Shown here in pieces: positions 1 to 7,740 of a stretch of 64,000 nucleotides of DNA. The stretch covers positions 1 to 64,000 of the forward strand of contig NZ_PNMA01000021.1 of NCBI RefSeq assembly GCF_013823385.1, in the 5' to 3' direction. Within the stretch, counting starts at the first letter, position 1. Every line of letters begins with the position of its first letter. The position numbers and the translations under genes were made by a program. The stretch is from Hyphomonas sp. GTDB lineage: Bacteria; Pseudomonadota; Alphaproteobacteria; Caulobacterales; Hyphomonadaceae. The notes under the pieces are model-generated. The model saw nothing but the letters and a program-made list of their open reading frames with translations. It had not been told where the DNA came from and made no database searches.

Positions 1-2
1 AG

Positions 3-644
3 CGCCATGGGGACATCGTTGCAGCCCTCCTGGCGAATGGCGCTGACCCGAACAAGGAAAACCAAAGCACCGGCAACTTCCCCCTGCTGATGACCGCGCA
101 GAATGGCCATCGGGAAATCGTGGCGGCCCTCTTGGCCAAAGGCGCTGACCCAAACAAGATTGACCAAAAAGACGGTATCTTCCCGCTGCTGATGGCCGCG
201 CAGCAGGGCCATGGGGACGTCGTGGCGGCCCTCCTGGCGAATGGCGCTGACCCGAACATGGAAAACGAAAGCACCGGCACCTTCCCGCTGCTGATGGCCT
301 CGCAAAATGGCCATGGGGACATCGTCACGGCCCTCCTGGCCAAAGGCGCAGATCCAAACAAGGAAAGCGAAAACAACGACTTTTTCCCCCTCATAGCCGC
401 TGCAGGAAATGGTCACGTACAATGTGTCGCCCATCTCATTGCCGGTGGCGCTAATATCCACCGCATTTGGAAAGAGGCCGGCCTCAACAGCCTGGAGCTC
501 TGCCTCGGCATGTTCGAGGAAGAAAACGAACCGGGATTCAAGCATGCCTGCTGGCGCGGGGCAAAGGCGCTTCTAGAGGCCGGCGCGACGAGACAGGACG
601 GAACCATCCCGGACCTGCCGCCAGAGCCTGCGCAAACCGGCTGA
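3..644 (+). CDS. Ankyrin-repeat protein, 5' end outside the window
   Basis: The frame is open to the left edge, so this is the C-terminal part of a longer protein; the first visible ATG (90) is internal. About five ankyrin repeats of 33-35 residues are visible, each with the signature GH.DIV.ALLA.GADPN followed by FPLL.A.QNGH. Ankyrin repeats are protein-protein interaction scaffolds, and nothing here indicates a catalytic domain. The first three or four repeats are nearly identical at DNA level with a period of about 102 bp, which points to recent internal duplication. The last repeat diverges and is followed by a 60-residue non-repeat tail. Target and localisation cannot be read from the visible part. 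Confidence 0.85.
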   Translation, partial: RHGDIVAALLANGADPNKENQSTGNFPLLMTAQNGHREIVAALLAKGADPNKIDQKDGIFPLLMAAQQGHGDVVAALLANGADPNMENESTGTFPLLMASQNGHGDIVTALLAKGADPNKESENNDFFPLIAAAGNGHVQCVAHLIAGGANIHRIWKEAGLNSLELCLGMFEEENEPGFKHACWRGAKALLEAGATRQDGTIPDLPPEPAQTG

Positions 645-734
645 CCCTCAGCGTCCAGCCCCCCCTCAACAGGGGCGCCCCTTCCCCGCAAAATTCCCCC
701 ACTCTGCGGGCAGTCACCTCCCCCTCCCCACAAC

Positions 735-830
735 GCAACGCCATCCCCTCCCCCGCACGCGGGGGGTCATGAGGATCAGCAATCGCCCTGCGATTGCCCG
801 AATGACGGGTGGAGACGTCCACCGCAAAAA
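735..830. repeat. GC-rich palindrome module R1
   Basis: A stem CCCCCGC/GCGGGGG (750-756 with 759-765) is followed by the inverted repeat CAATCGC/GCGATTG (780-786 with 790-796) and a GGGTGGAG tail. The same order, including the CAATCGC palindrome, recurs in module R2 near 5458-5525. It is a diverged member of the module family found at 5.4-9.0 kb. Confidence 0.6.
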
Positions 831-859
831 GATCCCTGAAAAATGTAAGAAATCCCAGT

Positions 860-953
860 AGGGTGCATTAAGGCCACAGGCCGCAATGCACCAACGCCGC
901 GCGCCTCAAGCGCTCAGCCCCGTAGGGTGGGTTAGCCGAAGGCGTAACCCACC
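860..953. repeat. Two adjacent REP-like palindromes (GTAGGGTG type)
   Basis: Both units begin GTAGGGTG. The first pairs GGTGCATTA (862-870) with CAATGCACC (884-892). The second pairs GGTGGGTTA (926-934) with TAACCCACC (945-953), and an inner GCC/GGC extends the stem around a GAA loop. Repeats of this GTAGGGTGGGTTA..TAACCCACC type are widespread in proteobacteria. They lie just beyond the stop codon of the phosphatase gene, so they would form hairpins in its 3' untranslated region. Confidence 0.65.
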
Positions 954-961
954 ATCCGCGC

Positions 962-1756
962 TCAGCGCTCGATCAACCGCCCACGGATTTCCGCCTGCAT
1001 CTTCTCGTCCACTTTCAGCGTGTCGACAAGATAGCCATCGATCGATCCGGCGCGCGCATTGATCGTCGCAAACGCCTTCTCCAGATAGCGCAGATGCACG
1101 CCCATGAACGGGCGGAACACTTCGGCCGGATATTCCTTGCCCAGCATATCGTTGAAATACGCCGCCGCTTCCGGCAGGCGCGCGGCCACGTCCACGGCCG
1201 TGTTCGTCAGGTCATAATCCTCGCGGATATCGGCCTCGCTCACGCCCAGGATATGATGCGTCAGCGCGCAGAGAATGCCCGTGCGGTCCTTGCCCGCCGC
1301 GCAGTTCACCAGCCCCGCCGCGTCCCCGTCCAGCGCCGCCAGATGGCCAAACCAGCCGGTGAACATCTCGGTATGATGCTCCTTGAACGGCGCAGCTTCG
1401 TAATATTCCACCATCCACTGGTCGGCGTCCTCCGCGCTCACCTCCATCCGGGAGAGAAAGCGGATATGCGGCGCGTCGGTCTCGCGCCCGCCATCATGGG
1501 TAATCGTCACCGGCGCGGCAAAGCGCGTCTTGAACTTCTCCCGCTCGTCCGGGCGGCGCAGGTCGGCCTGCACATGGATGCCCAGCGCGGCCATCTTCTG
1601 CAGTTCCGCCTCGGAGGCTTCGGCATGGTGGCCGGAGCGGTAGAGCCGCCCCATCTTCACCCGCCCGCCATAGCGGCTGTCATAGCCGCCAAAATCGCGG
1701 AAATTGCGGATGGTTTCAAACTTCAGGAGGCGGGGTTTTGTCGTCGTATCAGTCAT
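962..1756 (-). CDS. Tyrosine-protein phosphatase (DSP/PTP-like family)
   Basis: The 264-residue product carries the cysteine phosphatase P-loop CAAGKDRTG at about residues 150-158 (Cys nucleophile, Arg phosphate binder). It also has the N-terminal NFRDFGGYDSRYGG segment typical of the bacterial Tyr_phosphatase family related to PtpA/Lip-type phosphatases. Such enzymes hydrolyse phosphotyrosine or phosphoinositides. An upstream in-frame start at 1810 exists, but ATG 1756 gives the usual family N terminus. No signal peptide is seen, so it is probably cytoplasmic. It is a lone transcription unit, and its physiological substrate is unknown. Confidence 0.85.
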   Translation of the reverse strand: MTDTTTKPRLLKFETIRNFRDFGGYDSRYGGRVKMGRLYRSGHHAEASEAELQKMAALGIHVQADLRRPDEREKFKTRFAAPVTITHDGGRETDAPHIRFLSRMEVSAEDADQWMVEYYEAAPFKEHHTEMFTGWFGHLAALDGDAAGLVNCAAGKDRTGILCALTHHILGVSEADIREDYDLTNTAVDVAARLPEAAAYFNDMLGKEYPAEVFRPFMGVHLRYLEKAFATINARAGSIDGYLVDTLKVDEKMQAEIRGRLIER

Positions 1757-1841
1757 GCCTCGGGGGTAACCCGCACCCGCGCGCCCGTCCAGTGACAATC
1801 CTGTGTCCAACCCCGCTCACGCCGGGGCAAGCGCGCCTCTG

Positions 1842-2300
1842 TCAGGAGGCTTTCAAAACCGACCTGTTCGCAAGCTTCCAGCGCTCATCGAACTTCTGGC
1901 GGATGGCATTTATGCCATCAGTTCTGCCGGTAGAGGTGAAAGAAGCACCATACTCTTTTGCTATGGCCTTTACTTCCTGAGCTCTCGCGGTTTTGTCAGC
2001 GCTAAGGCGCGCAATCACCTCTTCAAACACCGGAAGATCAGTCCCGGCAGAACTCAGTTGGTCAGCATACTTGCGAACGAGTTGTTCCCTCAACGGTGTG
2101 GCAGGTTTTTTGGGGCTCTTCTTTGGCTTGGATAGCTGAAGCTGTCCTTCAAGCGCCTCCACCGTAAGGGCCGAATATTGTTCAAGAAAGTTGGCAGTCC
2201 CCGACAATGCAGAACGTGGCGCTCGGCTAGCAGCACCCGGGGTTACAGCTTCAATCCGCTTGAGGGCCGATATTATGTCTGCAACTTGAAGCTTATCCAT
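1842..2300 (-). CDS. Small basic protein paired with ParA-like ATPase, unknown function
   Basis: The 152-residue product matches no family I recognise. Its N terminus is predicted helical (KLQVADIISALKRIEAV). A Lys/Pro/Ser-rich linker (about residues 63-75) separates it from a helical, charged C-terminal half. The start at 2300 is chosen because GGAGG sits 7 bases upstream on the coding strand. The gene follows the ParA-like gene by 32 bases on the same strand and probably shares its transcript, so a role as the ATPase's partner or cargo adaptor is plausible. Base composition is visibly more AT-rich than the flanking genes, as in its partner, which suggests joint acquisition. Confidence 0.6.
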   Translation of the reverse strand: MDKLQVADIISALKRIEAVTPGAASRAPRSALSGTANFLEQYSALTVEALEGQLQLSKPKKSPKKPATPLREQLVRKYADQLSSAGTDLPVFEEVIARLSADKTARAQEVKAIAKEYGASFTSTGRTDGINAIRQKFDERWKLANRSVLKAS

Positions 2301-2332
2301 AGAACGCCTCCATATAGGCATATATTACCATA

Positions 2333-3451
2333 TCAGGGCCGATTCGGCGAAGACTTTAGCACATCAATTCTATCCAGGATTTGCCGGCTCAACGCATCGA
2401 AGGTAGTTCTTACCCACTCGCCATCCCGCCCCCTCAGCATATAGCCAAGCGTAGCGCCTTCAGGGCGCCCGATATCCTTCCTGTCAGGAACCAGTGTTTC
2501 AAACACAATCGGCTTGTCAGCGTGCGTCGCAATGGCACTTTGTACCTGCTCGAGATAACTGCCTTCGTTACCAACAGGCTGAGCACCTTCGGTCATATTG
2601 CAGACAACGCCGAGTATCGTAAACCTTGCACGGATTATCTTTTTGAAAGTCGCCAGATAATCCAGCATTTTCTGCACAGGACTAACCGCAAGAAACTGAA
2701 GCTTTGCAGGTATAAGCACGTAGTCACTTGCCTTGAGGGCATTTGCAGCAGCGAGACTCATCCTGGGCGGCGCATCCATAATGATATAGTCGTATCGCGT
2801 CTCGATTTCCAAGCTGGCCCGCTTCAGCCGCCTTAACAGTCGACTCCTGACATCATCCCCCGAAAGCCCCATCAGCCACCTGAGGAGTTCGTTATCCTCA
2901 GTCTCTGTTAATCCGTATTCGGCTGATATCAAGGCAACATTTGGAACATTGGTATTGGTTATGATCAGCTCTTCAAAAGCCCGAACAGGAAACTTTGAGT
3001 GCAGCCAGGTGGCAGCCAGGTTCTCACCCGTTGCATCGATCGTTGATCGGCGCAAAAGATCGGTCAACGATCCCTGATAGTCCAAATCAACCAACAGGAC
3101 CCGTTTCTCAAATTTTCCGGCCAACGATGCGGCAAGATTTGCCGCTATGGTGGTCTTTCCGACGCCACCCTTGAAATTCATCACGGTAATGACGGTAGGC
3201 CCGTTCAGGTTTTTCTGTTTCCTGCCATTCCCGAACGACCAGAATGGCTTTCGTGAAAGAACGAACCTGTACAATCTCAAGTGGCTCGGCAAGGCGCTGA
3301 TCGCCGCCCAAAGCCACTTGCAGCTGCCCCACACCATTTTTTCAGCCCAAACCCGAACGGGCTTAAACAGGGCAAGCAGCGCAGTGCCAAATGCAGTTGT
3401 CGCAACGCCCAGAAGGTTGGCATTTAGCCATTCAATCAACAAGCCCCACAC
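2333..3451 (-). CDS. Membrane-anchored ParA/MinD-like ATPase
   Basis: The 372-residue product has a deviant Walker A box FKGGVGKTT at about residues 93-101, the following NLAASLA helix, VLLVDLDYQGSLT (Walker A' and switch I) and YDYIIMDAPP (Walker B). This is a complete ParA/Soj/MinD-type ATPase. Unusually, about 85 residues precede it, including a hydrophobic stretch (LLGVATTAFGTALLALF) and a Trp-rich amphipathic segment, so it is probably tethered to the inner membrane. The start is GTG at 3451, supported by GAGGGG six bases upstream. No parB-like gene or parS-like site is visible; the only partner is the 152-residue protein downstream. Chromosome or plasmid partitioning is therefore unlikely, and cargo positioning is an inference. 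Confidence 0.8.
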   Translation of the reverse strand: MWGLLIEWLNANLLGVATTAFGTALLALFKPVRVWAEKMVWGSCKWLWAAISALPSHLRLYRFVLSRKPFWSFGNGRKQKNLNGPTVITVMNFKGGVGKTTIAANLAASLAGKFEKRVLLVDLDYQGSLTDLLRRSTIDATGENLAATWLHSKFPVRAFEELIITNTNVPNVALISAEYGLTETEDNELLRWLMGLSGDDVRSRLLRRLKRASLEIETRYDYIIMDAPPRMSLAAANALKASDYVLIPAKLQFLAVSPVQKMLDYLATFKKIIRARFTILGVVCNMTEGAQPVGNEGSYLEQVQSAIATHADKPIVFETLVPDRKDIGRPEGATLGYMLRGRDGEWVRTTFDALSRQILDRIDVLKSSPNRP

Positions 3452-3529
3452 TATAGTTCCCCTCTACCCGTCATACGGCAAAGAGAACTTAAAGTTGTTC
3501 AGAATGCAAGCGTCGTCCTTGGTATCCAG

Positions 3530-3934
3530 CTATTTCAGCGCAAACGCATGCGGCAACAGTTCCGCCAGCGTGTAGCGCGCCTCCGCCCCCTCCGGCGTGA
3601 AGCACAACACTTCCAGCGCGCCGTCCTCAGAAAACTCCGCCAGCACCTGCCGGCAGATGCCACACGGCGTGCCCGCGTCCGCCCCGTGCGTGGCCACCGC
3701 AATCGCCCGGAACGAGGTATGCCCCGCCGCCACCGCGCTGAACACCGCCGTGCGCTCGGCGCAGCAGGTGGCGCCATAGGTGGCGTTCTCCACATTGCAC
3801 CCGGCCACGATCTCGCCCGCAGAAGTCAGCAGCGCCGCCCCGACCCGATACTCCGAATACGGCACATACGCCCGCCCCTGCGCGGCAAGGGCTGCGGCCT
3901 TCAGGGCAGGCCAGTTGATGCCGCCCCCGCTCAC
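3530..3934 (-). CDS. cdd: Cytidine deaminase
   Basis: The 134-residue protein has the homotetrameric-type cytidine deaminase signature: substrate loop NVEN (residues 47-50), C-A-E with zinc ligand Cys58 and catalytic Glu60, and PCGIC giving zinc ligands Cys91 and Cys94. It converts cytidine or deoxycytidine to uridine or deoxyuridine in pyrimidine salvage. Its ATG overlaps the stop of the AMP nucleosidase gene by four bases (ATGA), so the two are translationally coupled in one nucleotide-salvage operon. The length is standard for the family. Confidence 0.95.
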   Translation of the reverse strand: MSGGGINWPALKAAALAAQGRAYVPYSEYRVGAALLTSAGEIVAGCNVENATYGATCCAERTAVFSAVAAGHTSFRAIAVATHGADAGTPCGICRQVLAEFSEDGALEVLCFTPEGAEARYTLAELLPHAFALK

Positions 3935-5391
3935 CGGAACGGCGGCTCGTCAAAGGCGCGCAGCTTGCGGCTGTGCAGCGCCGCGCCGCCGTCTTCGCTG
4001 AGGCGCTCCAGCGTTTCGATGCCGATGCGAATATGCTCGCCAATCGCCCGCTCATAGAAACGGTTGGCCGCGCCGGGCAGCTTGATCTCGCCATGCAGCG
4101 GCTTGTCGGAAACGCACAGCAGCGTCCCGTAGGGCACCCTGAGCCGAAAGCCATTGGCCGCAATCGTCGCGCTCTCCATGTCGATCGCCACAGCCCGGCT
4201 CTTGTTGAAGCGGCGGGCAGAGGCGGTAAACCGCAGCTCCCAGTTCCGGTCGTCCGTGGTCACCACCGTACCTGTGCGCAGGCGTTTTTTCAGCGCCTCG
4301 CCCTTTTCCCCGGTCACCTTCGCGGCCGCCTGCTGCAGCGCCACCTGAACCTCCGCAATCGGAGGAACCGGAATTTCTGGCGGCAGAACGGCGTCCAGTA
4401 CATGATCCTCGCGCATATAGGCATGCGCCAGCACATAATCCCCGATGGACTGGCTGTGCCGCAGGCCCCCGCAATGCCCCACCATCAGCCACACCTGCGG
4501 GCGCAGCACGGCGAGGTGATCGGTAATCGTCTTGGCGTTGGATGGCCCCACACCGATATTCACCAGCGTGATGCCTGCGCCATTCGCCGCGCGCAAATGA
4601 TAGGCCGGCATCTGGAACCGCCGCCAGGGCGAGCCGTCAATCGCCGCCCGGCTATGCTCGTCGGGATGGGAAATCTCCAGCCCTCCGGGTACGGAGAGCG
4701 AGGTATACCGCGTCTCCCCGCCGAGCTGCTCCAGCGCCCAGTCGCAGAAGGCGTCCACATAGCGGTGATAGTTCGTGAACAGCACATAATGCTGGAAATG
4801 CTCCACCGGCGTACCGGTATAATGCTGCAGGCGCTTCAGCGAGAAATCCACCCGCTGCGCATCGAAAAGCGCCAGCGGCCGCTCCTCGCCCGCCTCGAAC
4901 GGCTCCCCATCGGCCACCTCGTCGCCAATCAGCGTCAGCTTCGGCGAGGGAAACCAGCGCACCAGCTCGGCCGGGGCAATCTCTTCGAGGCCCGCCGCCT
5001 GCGAGGGGTCCCACACATACGCATACGGAATTTCAGAGGCAGACCGCTCGACATACACATCGACATCATAATCCCGCATCAGCGGGGTCAGCACTTCCAT
5101 CAGATAGTCGCGGAAGAATTCCGGCCGGGTGATGGTGGTGATATAGATGCCGGCCTCGGAGAATTTCCCGAAGGCGCGCGAAATCGGCGGCGGCGGCCCT
5201 TCGGGGTCATAAACGATCCGCAGCTGCGGATAGCAGAAGGCGCCCTCGTCCCGCAGACGCGGATCGGGCGGCGTGCCATCATGCAGGAAGGTGTTGAGGG
5301 CGTTGGAAAGGGCGTCAACCGCCTGCGCATAAAGCGCCTCGAGCGCTTCGATAACTGTTTCTGGTTTCGTGTGTTTTGACATGGCACCCAT
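3931..5391 (-). CDS. amn: AMP nucleosidase
   Basis: The 486-residue length and two-domain layout match AMP nucleosidase: an N-terminal regulatory domain (about 1-180) and a C-terminal nucleoside-phosphorylase-fold domain (about 230-470). The catalytic domain shows GVGPSNAKTITDH and VAIDMESATIAANGFR, the latter carrying the Met-Glu-Ser ribose-binding motif. The enzyme splits AMP into adenine and ribose 5-phosphate, adjusting the purine pool. ATG at 5391 and ATG at 5382 (MSKHTK) are both possible starts, and neither has a strong ribosome-binding site. It is the first gene of the amn-cdd operon. Upstream lies repeat-filled DNA. Confidence 0.93.
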   Translation of the reverse strand: MGAMSKHTKPETVIEALEALYAQAVDALSNALNTFLHDGTPPDPRLRDEGAFCYPQLRIVYDPEGPPPPISRAFGKFSEAGIYITTITRPEFFRDYLMEVLTPLMRDYDVDVYVERSASEIPYAYVWDPSQAAGLEEIAPAELVRWFPSPKLTLIGDEVADGEPFEAGEERPLALFDAQRVDFSLKRLQHYTGTPVEHFQHYVLFTNYHRYVDAFCDWALEQLGGETRYTSLSVPGGLEISHPDEHSRAAIDGSPWRRFQMPAYHLRAANGAGITLVNIGVGPSNAKTITDHLAVLRPQVWLMVGHCGGLRHSQSIGDYVLAHAYMREDHVLDAVLPPEIPVPPIAEVQVALQQAAAKVTGEKGEALKKRLRTGTVVTTDDRNWELRFTASARRFNKSRAVAIDMESATIAANGFRLRVPYGTLLCVSDKPLHGEIKLPGAANRFYERAIGEHIRIGIETLERLSEDGGAALHSRKLRAFDEPPFR

Positions 5392-5436
5392 TGGCGCGCG
5401 TTGCCGGAAAAGTCAACATGCGGCGCCTTTAAGCCC

Positions 5437-5545
5437 CCTCTCCAACAGCACAACACGTCCCCTCCCCCAGACTTGGGGGGCTGCGAGGATAAGCAATCGC
5501 ATTGCGATTGCCCGAGCAGCGGGTGGGGGACCTCTCCACAAAACC
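5437..5545. repeat. GC-rich palindrome module R2
   Basis: The module starts with CTCTCCAACAGCACAACACG, then the stem CCTCCCCCAG/CTTGGGGGG (5461-5480), then the palindrome CAATCGC/GCGATTG (5494-5500 with 5504-5510), and ends in GGGTGGGGGACCTCTCC. It shares its lead-in with modules R5 and R6 and its inner palindrome with R1. Confidence 0.75.
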
Positions 5546-5574
5546 GCTCCGCTCACCAAGCCGAAAGCCACCCC

Positions 5575-5700
5575 AACCCATCCCTCCCCATCGTCATGGG
5601 GAGGGGGCAGGTCGCCCTGCGCCGAAACGCAACCTCTCCCCAAACGCAACAGGTCCCCTCCCCATGACTATGGGGAGGGATAGGGTGGGGCATCTCTCCA
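5575..5700. repeat. GC-rich palindrome module R3
   Basis: Two perfect 10-bp stems CCCTCCCCAT/ATGGGGAGGG occur in tandem. The first is 5582-5591 with 5596-5605 and the second is 5656-5665 with 5670-5679. They are separated by a spacer containing AAACGCAACCTCTCCCCAAACGC and followed by TAGGGTGGGG. The two-palindrome layout is the family's standard form. Confidence 0.8.
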
Positions 5701-5731
5701 CAAACACCCCGCCGCAAACCAAGTCCCGCCC

Positions 5732-7045
5732 TCAAAGCACCCGCACTCGCGGCCCCTGCCCCTCGCCCATCAGCGCCCACAGCGCCCAGACCAGCGCGTC
5801 CACCCGGTCCGGAGAGCCCGCCGCCTCCGCCGTTCCAAACCGGCACATCTGATCCTCCAGCATGTCGAAATGCCCCGCATGGCTCACCCGCCCCTGCGCA
5901 TACATCGCCGCCACCGGCCCCGCCCGCCCCCGCTTGCCGAGCCGCGCGGTCACCAGCCGCACCGGCACCCCCGTCCCTGTCAGGCGCAGCATCTCGGCCA
6001 CCATGTCCCCGCCCTGGTTTGCCTCCGCCACGATACAGCTTGCCCCCGCCGCCGCCGCCAGCGCGGCCGCCCGCCCGGCCCACACATGCGGGGCGAGCCC
6101 CGGCGCCGAGGCGTCCCCCATCACATAGCCATGCCCGTCCTTCACGCCGGCCAGGATGATGCCGCACGCATCCGCCCCCGGCCTTGCCGAAATGCACGGG
6201 TCCACCGCCACGATACAGTCGTCCAGCATCACAGGCGGGGCCGCCACGCGCAGCGCGTCAATCTGTGAGCGGAGGAACAGCGCCCCTTCCGGATCATCAA
6301 TGAAATGCCCCTCCAGCTCCTGCCGCCCCATCGCCGTGCCGCCATAGGCCGCTGTCATCCAGCCGAGGAAACCGGGCGAGAGATTGGCCGCATTCTCCGC
6401 CGTCGCCGTCCGCGTCTCCACCGTGCCGGGGTCAGTCTTCAGCCTGCGGATCAGCGCCGTGGCGCGCGGCGTGGTCGTCACCATGGCCAGCGGGCAGGGG
6501 CCAAGCCGCAGGGCCAGCTGAAGATTGTCCCACACCGCCTCGCCCTTCCCCCAGGCGCCCGCCTCATCACACCAGGCAAGGTCAAATTGCGGCCCCCGCA
6601 GGCTCTCGGGGTCTTCGGCCGAAAAGGCATAGGCCACCGCGCCATTCTTCCATTCAAGCCGGTGGCGCGAAGGCTGCCACACCGGCCGGTCAATCTCCGA
6701 GGAGGTCGCCAGCAGGCCGCTCGGCCCCTCGATCATCACCTCGCGCACCGCCGCAAGGCTCTGCCCCACCAGCGCCACCCGGCGATACCCCGCCGCGAGC
6801 ACCGCCCAGCGCACCCATTCGGCCCCCGCCCGCGTCTTGCCTGCGCCACGGCCCCCCGAAAGCAACCATGTGCGCTGAAGGCCCAGCGGCGGCGCCTGCG
6901 TATCCCGGCGCTCGAGCAGGAAGGGAAACCGGTTCAAGAGATTTCGTTTCGACGGCGAAAGCCCCTCTTTCCCCATCGCCCTCAGGGCTTCCCAATGCCG
7001 CTTCTTCCAATGCGAGGTCCATGGCGACCAGCCTGTCGATTGCAT
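5732..7045 (-). CDS. Terminase large subunit, gene-transfer-agent type
   Basis: The 437-residue product has the terminase ATPase motifs: Walker A SGGRGAGKT (residues 63-71), TRAGAEWVRW, and Walker B WCDEAG (about 158-163). A C-terminal RNase H-like nuclease follows, with acidic residues in VAVDP, AEANQGGD and DRVDALVWAL. The segment ALVGQSLAAVREVMIEGPSG is characteristic of Rhodobacter/Caulobacter GTA gp2 terminases. These enzymes cut and pump DNA into capsids. ATG 6976 is an alternative start. No portal, capsid or tail gene is adjacent: downstream lie only repeats and amn. It may be a detached GTA gene or a remnant, but the frame is intact. Confidence 0.85.
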   Translation of the reverse strand: MQSTGWSPWTSHWKKRHWEALRAMGKEGLSPSKRNLLNRFPFLLERRDTQAPPLGLQRTWLLSGGRGAGKTRAGAEWVRWAVLAAGYRRVALVGQSLAAVREVMIEGPSGLLATSSEIDRPVWQPSRHRLEWKNGAVAYAFSAEDPESLRGPQFDLAWCDEAGAWGKGEAVWDNLQLALRLGPCPLAMVTTTPRATALIRRLKTDPGTVETRTATAENAANLSPGFLGWMTAAYGGTAMGRQELEGHFIDDPEGALFLRSQIDALRVAAPPVMLDDCIVAVDPCISARPGADACGIILAGVKDGHGYVMGDASAPGLAPHVWAGRAAALAAAAGASCIVAEANQGGDMVAEMLRLTGTGVPVRLVTARLGKRGRAGPVAAMYAQGRVSHAGHFDMLEDQMCRFGTAEAAGSPDRVDALVWALWALMGEGQGPRVRVL

Positions 7046-7427
7046 CTTCCTTATATTCCTCTTCCTGATATTCCGTCTTCTGACTATCCTGTTCCTTCTC
7101 CGCCGCCTGCATCACGCGCGCCGTCCCGGCCATCTTCTGATGCGTCACCACGGCCTCCTTCACCTCGCCGCCCGCCGCCAGCGCGTCGGCCACACAGTCC
7201 TGCTGCACCGCCACCAGCAGCCGCGCCATCTCGCCGCGCGCCTCCTCGCCCATCAGGTCAAACGCCGCCAGCCGCCGCCGGATCGTGCGCTCGCCCTCCC
7301 CGGTCAGCGCGGCAATCTCCGCCACCCGCCACCCCGCCAGCCACACCAGCCGCAACAGCCGCCGCTCCCGCCCACTCCCCGGCCGCAACCGGCGTTGGGG
7401 CTTCAATGTCATCAGATCCTTCATCAT
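6690..7427 (-). CDS. Putative terminase small subunit (GTA gp1-like), long overlap with the large subunit
   Basis: The N-terminal part is helix-turn-helix-like (WRVAEIAALTGEGERTIRRR, about residues 32-51). It is followed by helical and strongly charged segments (KEQDSQKTEYQEEEYKEDAIDRL). Position directly before the large terminase supports a small-subunit, DNA-recognition role. The frame runs 245 codons and overlaps the large-subunit frame by 356 bases. From about residue 165 onward the Gly/Ala-rich sequence looks like the terminase read in another frame, so the functional protein may end earlier or the native stop may have been lost. The two frames differ by +1. The family call is inferred from context and the HTH. 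Confidence 0.55.
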   Translation of the reverse strand: MMKDLMTLKPQRRLRPGSGRERRLLRLVWLAGWRVAEIAALTGEGERTIRRRLAAFDLMGEEARGEMARLLVAVQQDCVADALAAGGEVKEAVVTHQKMAGTARVMQAAEKEQDSQKTEYQEEEYKEDAIDRLVAMDLALEEAALGSPEGDGERGAFAVETKSLEPVSLPARAPGYAGAAAGPSAHMVAFGGPWRRQDAGGGRMGALGGARGGVSPGGAGGAEPCGGARGDDRGAERPAGDLLGD

Positions 7428-7740
7428 GGGGGCAATCTACATCCCCTCCGTACCCAGCCGGATTGGCAAGCCCAAACCGCCTGCGCGCGCGGGCAAAACA
7501 GCAGCGAAAACCCCGCCCGAACCCAGCCTATTTTTCCCGCCCCGCCCCACCCCACCCCATCCCTCCCCATAAATGGGGAGGGGGCCTGTCCCACCCCGCC
7601 GCAAACCAACCTCTCCAACCGCACACCCTGACCCCCTCCCCATTTATGGGGAGGGATGGGGTGGGGCCCCTCTCCGCTCTTTCCCAAAAACCCCAAAAAC
7701 CCCCCTTCCCAAACCCACCCGTTCCCTATATGTTCACCCC
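7428..7740. other. Gene-free stretch upstream of the terminase pair, holding module R4
   Basis: These 313 bases separate the divergently oriented terminase pair and DUF559 gene. Positions 7555-7680 are repeat module R4; 7440-7550 is C-rich and without a supported gene. TATA-like sequence near 7718 (CCCTATATG) precedes the DUF559 start by about 20 bases. Confidence 0.5.
7555..7680. repeat. GC-rich palindrome module R4
   Basis: Two perfect stems CCCTCCCCAT/ATGGGGAGGG are present: 7561-7570 with 7573-7582 and 7634-7643 with 7646-7655. They are separated by a 51-base spacer containing CAAACCAACCTCTCCAACCG and followed by GATGGGGTGGGG. The layout matches R3. Confidence 0.8.

Larger units (their letters stand above)
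645..961. other. Non-coding stretch made of palindromic repeats
   Basis: This 317-base gap between the ankyrin gene and the phosphatase gene has no credible reading frame. It holds one degenerate GC-rich palindrome module (about 735-830) and a pair of shorter palindromes (about 860-953), annotated separately. C-rich tracts fill 655-740. Confidence 0.6.
5392..5731. other. Gene-free region containing repeat modules R2 and R3
   Basis: The 340 bases between amn and the terminase gene contain no supported reading frame. They consist almost entirely of two GC-rich palindrome modules, annotated separately. The amn promoter must lie within or beside them. Confidence 0.6.

Noticed and set aside
2333-3451. 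ParA-like gene taken as a plasmid or chromosome partition locus
   Set aside because: No ParB-type gene and no clustered parS-like sites are visible, and the ATPase has an N-terminal membrane anchor not typical of ParA.
3973-5379. Open frame opposite amn
   Set aside because: It has no domain and its codon pattern is the reverse complement of the real amn frame, which contains complete AMP nucleosidase motifs.
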